Source: Flavobacterium sp. (lineage in GTDB: Bacteria > Bacteroidota > Bacteroidia > Flavobacteriales > Flavobacteriaceae). Taken from it: DNA of 10,000 nt. Below the pieces are notes generated by a model. That model searched no databases. It was not told the origin of the DNA and worked only from the letters and a program-made list of their open reading frames with translations. The translations under genes and the position numbers were made by a program. Below, one piece after another: positions 6,004 to 10,000 of this stretch (the stretch's first letter is position 1; each line of letters starts with the position of its first letter). The DNA lies in contig NZ_JAIWOF010000206.1 in assembly GCF_020217025.1 (NCBI RefSeq), positions 1-10,000 of the forward strand, given 5' to 3'.

Positions 6004-8394
6004 TTAGTTTCTTAATGGTTTCCCTTTGGTTAACATGTACTGAATTCTTTCTAAAGATTTTCTTTCTCCAGTTAATGATAAAAATGCTTCTCTTTCTAAA
6101 TCCAATAAGTACTGTTCAGAAACTAATGTTGCTTCTGATAAATCACCACCAGCCATTACATAAGCTAATTTGTTAGCGATTTTCTTATCGTGTTCAGAAA
6201 TGTATTTACCCGCTTCCATTTGGTCAGTTCCTACTAAGAACATTCCTAAAGCTTGTTTACCTAAAACTTTGATATCTTTTCTTCTTACTGGTTGCGTATA
6301 ACCTTGTTCTGCCATTTGTAAAGCTACTTGTTTGGCTGTTGCAATTTGGCGGTCTTTGTTCACGACAACAATATCTCTTCCTTTTTGTAAAACTCCAGTA
6401 TCAAAACCTTCGTAAGCTGAAGTTGCTACTTTTGCCATACCAACAGTTAAGAAATATTCTTGAAGAACATTTAATTCCACGTCGTTTTTACGGAATAAAT
6501 CAGATGCTCTCAAAGCCATTTCTTTAGAACCACCACCACCAGGAATCACTCCAACACCAAATTCTACTAATCCGATGTACGTTTCTGCTGCTGCAACTGC
6601 TCTGTCAGCGTGCATTGTTAATTCGCAACCACCACCAAGAGTCATTCCGTGAGGAGCAGCGATAACTGGAATAGCTGAATAACGACAACGCATCATTGTG
6701 TCTTGAAACATTTTAATGGCCATGTTTAATTCGTCATATTCTTGTTCGACAGCCATCATGAAAATCATTCCCAAATTAGCTCCAACAGAGAAATTTGCGC
6801 CTTGATTTCCAATAACTAAACCATTGTAGTCTTTCTCAGCGATATCAATAGCTTTGTTGATTCCTTGTAAAACGCCAGCACCAATAGAATTCATTTTTGA
6901 AGTAAATTCTAAATTGATGATACCATCGCCTAAATCAGTAATGATTGCATCGCTGTTGTTCCATATTTTTTTGCTTTGGCGAATGTTATTTAAAATAATG
7001 AAAGCATCTTGACCAGGAATTTTCTCTACTTTTTTATTAGTGATAGAGTAGAAGTGTGTTGCTCCATCTTTAATCGAATAGAATGAAGTGTTTCCTGAAG
7101 CCACCATATCCGTTACCCAAGAAGCTGGTTGGTAGCCTTCCGCTTTCATTAATTCGATTCCTTTTTCAACACCGATAGCATCCCAAATTTCGAATGGACC
7201 ATTTTCCCAACCGAATCCTGCTTTCATAGCATCGTCAATTTTGTAGAAAGCGTCAGTGATTTCAGGAATTCTGTTTGAACAGTATTGGAACATAGAAGCA
7301 AAGTTTTTTCTGTAGAAATCACCTGCTTTGTCTTTTCCAGTAACTAAAACTTTAAATCTGTCGATTGGTTTTTCAATCGTTTTGGTTAATTCTAAAGTCG
7401 CGAAAGAAGCTTTTTTATTGGCTCTATATTCTAATGTGTCTAAATCTAAGGTTAGGATGTCTTTTCCTTCTTTTTTGTAGAAACCTTGTCCGGTTTTACT
7501 TCCTAACCATTTGTTTTCCATCATTTTGTTAACAAATTCAGGAAGTTTGAATAATTCATGCGCTTCGTCGTTTGGACAATTTTCATAAATTCCGTTCGCT
7601 ACATGAACTAAAGTGTCTAAACCAACAACATCAACCGTTCTAAAAGTAGCTGATTTTGGACGACCAATTACTGGTCCAGTTAATTTATCCACTTCTTCAA
7701 CTGTTAATCCCATTTCTTTTACTTGGTGGAACAAACTTTGGATTCCGAAGATTCCAATTCTATTTCCAATAAAAGCTGGAGTATCTTTTGCAACAACTGA
7801 AGTTTTTCCTAAGAATTTTTCACCATAACCATTCAAGAAATCTAATACTTCATGCGATGTTTTTGGTCCAGGAATGATTTCAAATAATTTTAAGTAACGA
7901 GCAGGGTTAAAAAAGTGCGTACCACAGAAATGTTGTTGGAAATCTTCGCTTCTTCCTTCGCTCATAAATTGAATAGGAATACCAGAAGTATTTGAAGTGA
8001 CTAAAGTTCCTGGTTTTCTATATTTATCAACTTGTTCGAAAACAATTTTCTTGATGTCTAAACGTTCTACAACTACTTCGATAATCCAATCTGCAGTTGC
8101 AATTTTCGACATATCATCTGTAGTATTACCTGTAGTAATTCTTGAAGCAAAACTTGGATGATAAATAGGTGAGGGTTTCGATTTTAAAGCGTTAGCTAAA
8201 TGATCATTTACTAATCGATTTCTAACGGCTTTACTTTCTAGAGTTAGTCCTTTTTTCTGTTCGGCTTCGGTTAGTTCGTTTGGTGCGATGTCTAATAGTA
8301 AGACTTCAACCCCAATATTAGCAAAATGGCAAGCTATACCACTTCCCATAATCCCGGAACCAATAACAGCAACTTTTTTAATATTACGTTTCAT
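6004..8394 (-). CDS. fadN: 3-hydroxyacyl-CoA dehydrogenase / enoyl-CoA hydratase fusion (FadN type)
   Basis: Bifunctional enzyme for steps two and three of beta-oxidation: hydration of enoyl-CoA and NAD-dependent oxidation of 3-hydroxyacyl-CoA. The 796-residue chain starts with the Rossmann domain (VIGSGIMGSG, 10-19, GxGxxG at 12-17). H160 in CGTHFFNPARYLK is the dehydrogenase catalytic histidine, and E172 in FEIIPG its partner. A second helical dehydrogenase domain covers about 200-310. The hydratase domain lies at the C-terminal side (about 480-700): oxyanion-hole region NFSVGANLGMI (534-544), GGGCELTM with E591, and VEFGVGVIPGGGG with E611; E591 and E611 align with crotonase E144 and E164. 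This order (dehydrogenase first) is that of Bacillus FadN and opposite to E. coli FadB. It follows marR after 18 bp and precedes the thiolase by 3 bp. Like FadN, it probably forms a complex with the thiolase; this is inferred. Confidence 0.93.
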   Translation of the reverse strand: MKRNIKKVAVIGSGIMGSGIACHFANIGVEVLLLDIAPNELTEAEQKKGLTLESKAVRNRLVNDHLANALKSKPSPIYHPSFASRITTGNTTDDMSKIATADWIIEVVVERLDIKKIVFEQVDKYRKPGTLVTSNTSGIPIQFMSEGRSEDFQQHFCGTHFFNPARYLKLFEIIPGPKTSHEVLDFLNGYGEKFLGKTSVVAKDTPAFIGNRIGIFGIQSLFHQVKEMGLTVEEVDKLTGPVIGRPKSATFRTVDVVGLDTLVHVANGIYENCPNDEAHELFKLPEFVNKMMENKWLGSKTGQGFYKKEGKDILTLDLDTLEYRANKKASFATLELTKTIEKPIDRFKVLVTGKDKAGDFYRKNFASMFQYCSNRIPEITDAFYKIDDAMKAGFGWENGPFEIWDAIGVEKGIELMKAEGYQPASWVTDMVASGNTSFYSIKDGATHFYSITNKKVEKIPGQDAFIILNNIRQSKKIWNNSDAIITDLGDGIINLEFTSKMNSIGAGVLQGINKAIDIAEKDYNGLVIGNQGANFSVGANLGMIFMMAVEQEYDELNMAIKMFQDTMMRCRYSAIPVIAAPHGMTLGGGCELTMHADRAVAAAETYIGLVEFGVGVIPGGGGSKEMALRASDLFRKNDVELNVLQEYFLTVGMAKVATSAYEGFDTGVLQKGRDIVVVNKDRQIATAKQVALQMAEQGYTQPVRRKDIKVLGKQALGMFLVGTDQMEAGKYISEHDKKIANKLAYVMAGGDLSEATLVSEQYLLDLEREAFLSLTGERKSLERIQYMLTKGKPLRN

Positions 8395-8412
8395 GTTGTT
8401 GATAGGTTTGTT

Positions 8413-8853
8413 TTATTTGTCGTTATAGATTTTCTTATCGGTAATTAATTCGTTTATAATTTCAGCAACTTCCATAAAGTGTTGTAATTTTTCTTCACTT
8501 ACATGTTGTTTTACTGCTTCATTAAAACGAAGTACAGTTTCTTTAGAAAGTTCTCTTTTTTCTTTCCCGTCTTTTGTTAATTGAATGATTACCCCTCTAC
8601 CATCAGTTGGGTTTTTTTTACGAGTAATCAAACCTCTTTCTTCCATAGATTTTAAGGTTCGGGTTAAGCTTGTTGCTTCCATTCCCATTTTAGGTCCTAG
8701 AGTTGTAGATGGTGAACCTTTTTCTCTGTCTATGCTTAACAATGCAAAACCGGTTGCCATTGTAGCACCATATTTTGCTGCTTCTTCATTATACATACGG
8801 GCAACTGCTTGCCAAGTTGTTCGTAATGCATAATCGATGGTTTTATCTTTCAT
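8413..8853 (-). CDS. MarR family transcriptional regulator of the beta-oxidation operon
   Basis: A 146-residue winged-helix protein of the MarR family, dimeric DNA-binding regulators often released by small ligands. The likely recognition helix is in MGMEATSLTRTLKSMEERGL (56-75), and the wing is DGRGVIIQLT (84-93) with the family D-x-R. Flanking helices at both ends fit dimerisation. An alternative start, TTG at 8866-8868, would add five residues, but the ATG at 8851-8853 is preferred: the TAnnTTTG element at 8877-8884 places transcription start near 8870, which would leave the TTG without a leader. It is first in the operon, 18 bp before fadN. A 28-bp perfect palindrome lies just upstream. 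By analogy with other MarR proteins it probably represses its own operon and responds to acyl-CoA or fatty acid; ligand and mode are inferred. Confidence 0.92.
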   Translation of the reverse strand: MKDKTIDYALRTTWQAVARMYNEEAAKYGATMATGFALLSIDREKGSPSTTLGPKMGMEATSLTRTLKSMEERGLITRKKNPTDGRGVIIQLTKDGKEKRELSKETVLRFNEAVKQHVSEEKLQHFMEVAEIINELITDKKIYNDK

Positions 8854-8876
8854 ATAAGTATAAATCAAATCTTTTT

Positions 8877-8884
8877 CAAATATA
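8877..8884 (-). promoter_or_regulatory. -7 promoter element of the marR-fadNAE operon
   Basis: On the minus strand it reads TATATTTG, a full match to TAnnTTTG. It lies 23 bp before the marR ATG and directly after the T-rich right arm of the palindrome at 8888-8915. No TTTG occurs at the normal -33 distance; the palindrome occupies that place, so the promoter may be weak or controlled by a protein bound there. Confidence 0.6.
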
Positions 8885-8887
8885 AAA

Positions 8888-8915
8888 AAAAATACTATGC
8901 ACGCATAGTATTTTT
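8888..8915. promoter_or_regulatory. Perfect 13-bp inverted repeat, candidate MarR operator
   Basis: The half-site AAAAATACTATGC (8888-8900) is followed by a 2-bp centre (AC) and its exact reverse complement (8903-8915). The centre lies about 31 bp upstream of the predicted transcription start, over the -33 region. Size and symmetry fit a MarR dimer site. On the minus strand the repeat is also followed by a run of nine T, so it could work as a second terminator for the synthetase transcript; however a separate hairpin at 8951-8973 already serves that purpose. Confidence 0.6.
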
Positions 8916-8950
8916 AACATTTTTTTCAAAATTTAACTTTTTAAAATAGC

Positions 8951-8973
8951 AAAACCCACGAAATGCGGGTTTT
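8951..8973 (-). terminator. Probable terminator of the acyl-CoA synthetase gene
   Basis: On the minus strand AAAACCCGC pairs with GTGGGTTTT (one G-U pair) around a 5-nt loop, seven bases after the TAG stop of the synthetase. The T-tract is short because the T-run is part of the stem. Hairpins of this kind are common after genes in Flavobacteriaceae. It separates the synthetase from the marR operon. Confidence 0.65.
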
Positions 8974-8980
8974 AGCGTTT

Positions 8981-10000
8981 CTATCCGTAAATTTTTTGAT
9001 ATAAGTCGTTATATTTTTCTTTTATAATTTTACGTCTTAATTTCATAGTAGGTGTTAAGTGACCTGCATCGATAGACCAAACATCTGGTGTAAGTTCAAA
9101 ACGTTTTACTTTTTCCCAATTCCCAAATTTTTCATTACAATGGTCAATTTCTTCTTGAATTCTATCAATTACCATTTTACTAGCACAAAGTTCTTCATTA
9201 GAAGAAAAAGTAGTATTGTTATGTCTGTGTGCCCATTCCGTAACAAATTCAAAATTAGGTTGTATAAAAGCAGCCGGCATTTTTTCGCCATCACCAATTA
9301 CCATAATTTGCTCGATGAAACGAGATTGTTTGAATGCATTTTCTAAAATCTGAGGAGCTACATATTTTCCTCCAGAAGTTTTGAACATTTCTTTTTTACG
9401 ATCCGTAATTCTCAAGAAACCGTCGCTATCTATTTCTCCAATATCACCGGTATGGAAGTAACCTTCTTTTAATACATCAGCAGTTTGTGTTTCGTCTTTG
9501 TAATACCCCATCATTACATTTGGACCTTTACATAAGATTTCGCCATCTTCTGCAATTTTAACTTCAACTCCATTTAAAATTTTTCCAACGGTTCCTACTC
9601 TGAACCCACCATTTCTCATGTCATTTACTGATATTACAGGAGAAGTTTCGGTTAAACCATAACCTTCCATAACTGGAATATTAGCCGCACAGAAGACTTT
9701 TGTTAAACGTGATTGTAACGCCGCACTTCCCGAAACTAGTAATTCTAATTCGCCACCTAAACCTTCTTGCCATTTAGAGAAGATTAATTTTCGAGCAATT
9801 TTTAGTTTAAATTCGTAGAATGCACCGTTTTGTTTGTAAGGTTTGTACTCCATTCCTAAATCTAAAGCCCAAAAGAAAAGTGCTTTTTTGATTCCTGTTA
9901 AATCGGCTCCTTTAGCATAAATTTTGTCGTATACTTTTTCTAATAAACGAGGAACAACCGACATAACGTGTGGTTTTACTTCTTTAAGATTATCAGAAAT
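8981..10000 (-). CDS. Long-chain acyl-CoA synthetase, AMP-binding family (C-terminal part, partial)
   Basis: Cytoplasmic or membrane-associated enzyme that activates free fatty acids with ATP and CoA through an acyl-adenylate. The frame is open to the right edge (ISDNLKEVKPHVMSVVPRLLEKVYDK, counted from 10000), so the methionine at 9964 is internal and the true start lies outside. The visible 339 residues contain GYGLTETSPVISVND (113-127, adenylate-forming motif A5), YFHTGDIGEIDSDGF (181-195, with the ribose-binding TGD), ITDRKKEMFKTSGGKYVAP (198-216, hinge and A8 region), and TPTMKLRRK near the end with K320 as the likely catalytic lysine of the small domain. The KPHVMSVVPRLLEKVYDKI block and the C-terminal PTMKLRRKII are characteristic of long-chain enzymes and not of acetyl-CoA synthetase. 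It ends with TAG and is followed by its own terminator. Confidence 0.93.
   Translation of the reverse strand: MSDNLKEVKPHVMSVVPRLLEKVYDKIYAKGADLTGIKKALFFWALDLGMEYKPYKQNGAFYEFKLKIARKLIFSKWQEGLGGELELLVSGSAALQSRLTKVFCAANIPVMEGYGLTETSPVISVNDMRNGGFRVGTVGKILNGVEVKIAEDGEILCKGPNVMMGYYKDETQTADVLKEGYFHTGDIGEIDSDGFLRITDRKKEMFKTSGGKYVAPQILENAFKQSRFIEQIMVIGDGEKMPAAFIQPNFEFVTEWAHRHNNTTFSSNEELCASKMVIDRIQEEIDHCNEKFGNWEKVKRFELTPDVWSIDAGHLTPTMKLRRKIIKEKYNDLYQKIYG

Noticed and set aside
5825..6176. Two overlapping plus-strand frames (60 and 76 codons) across the thiolase/FadN junction
   Set aside because: They are antisense to two well-supported enzyme genes, have biased composition typical of shadow frames and match no family I know.
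8585..8833. Plus-strand 82-codon frame opposite marR
   Set aside because: It lies fully within the MarR coding frame, whose winged-helix motifs are clear; there is no independent evidence for expression.
8854..8868. TTG start that would lengthen the MarR protein by five residues
   Set aside because: It would lie at the predicted transcription start given the TAnnTTTG element at 8877-8884, and a good ATG exists at 8851-8853 where the family homology begins.
9059..9346. Plus-strand 95-codon frame inside the acyl-CoA synthetase gene
   Set aside because: It is antisense to the synthetase C-terminal domain, which has intact motifs; no coding signature of its own and no recognisable homology.

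Overview
The window is AT-rich (roughly one third G+C by eye), with A/T-rich spacers, almost no strong Shine-Dalgarno sequences and several good matches to the Bacteroidota promoter (TTTG, about 20 bp, TAnnTTTG). Together with the protein sequences this points to a chromosome of the Flavobacteriaceae, most likely Flavobacterium or a close relative. No mobile element, tRNA, rRNA or CRISPR array was seen. Nearly everything is core genome; I found no clear new defence or biosynthetic system.

Left part (1-2975), a cluster related to DNA damage and stress. The 5' end of uvrA (minus strand) runs off the left edge. A 312-bp spacer separates it from a divergent sigma-70-family (ECF-type) factor. Just downstream of the sigma gene is a 47-codon gene for a very basic microprotein. 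A strong bidirectional terminator follows, then a minus-strand pair: nth (endonuclease III, without the iron-sulfur cysteines) and a DUF2200 gene whose ATG touches the nth stop. The thiol peroxidase gene bcp diverges from nth. Another bidirectional terminator closes this part.

Right part (3004-10000), fatty-acid degradation, all on the minus strand. In transcription order: a long-chain acyl-CoA synthetase (5' end outside the window) with its own terminator; then a marR-type regulator, a 3-hydroxyacyl-CoA dehydrogenase/enoyl-CoA hydratase fusion, a thiolase and an acyl-CoA dehydrogenase. The last four are separated by 18, 3 and 21 bp and look like one operon. The synthetase makes acyl-CoA, the dehydrogenase introduces the double bond, the fusion protein hydrates and oxidises, and the thiolase releases acetyl-CoA: a full beta-oxidation turn. 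The enzyme order and domain layout match the Bacillus fadN-fadA-fadE operon, but here a MarR protein leads the operon.

The most interesting non-coding signal is a perfect 13-bp inverted repeat directly upstream of the marR -7 element, where the -33 element should be. It is a strong candidate operator for the MarR protein.
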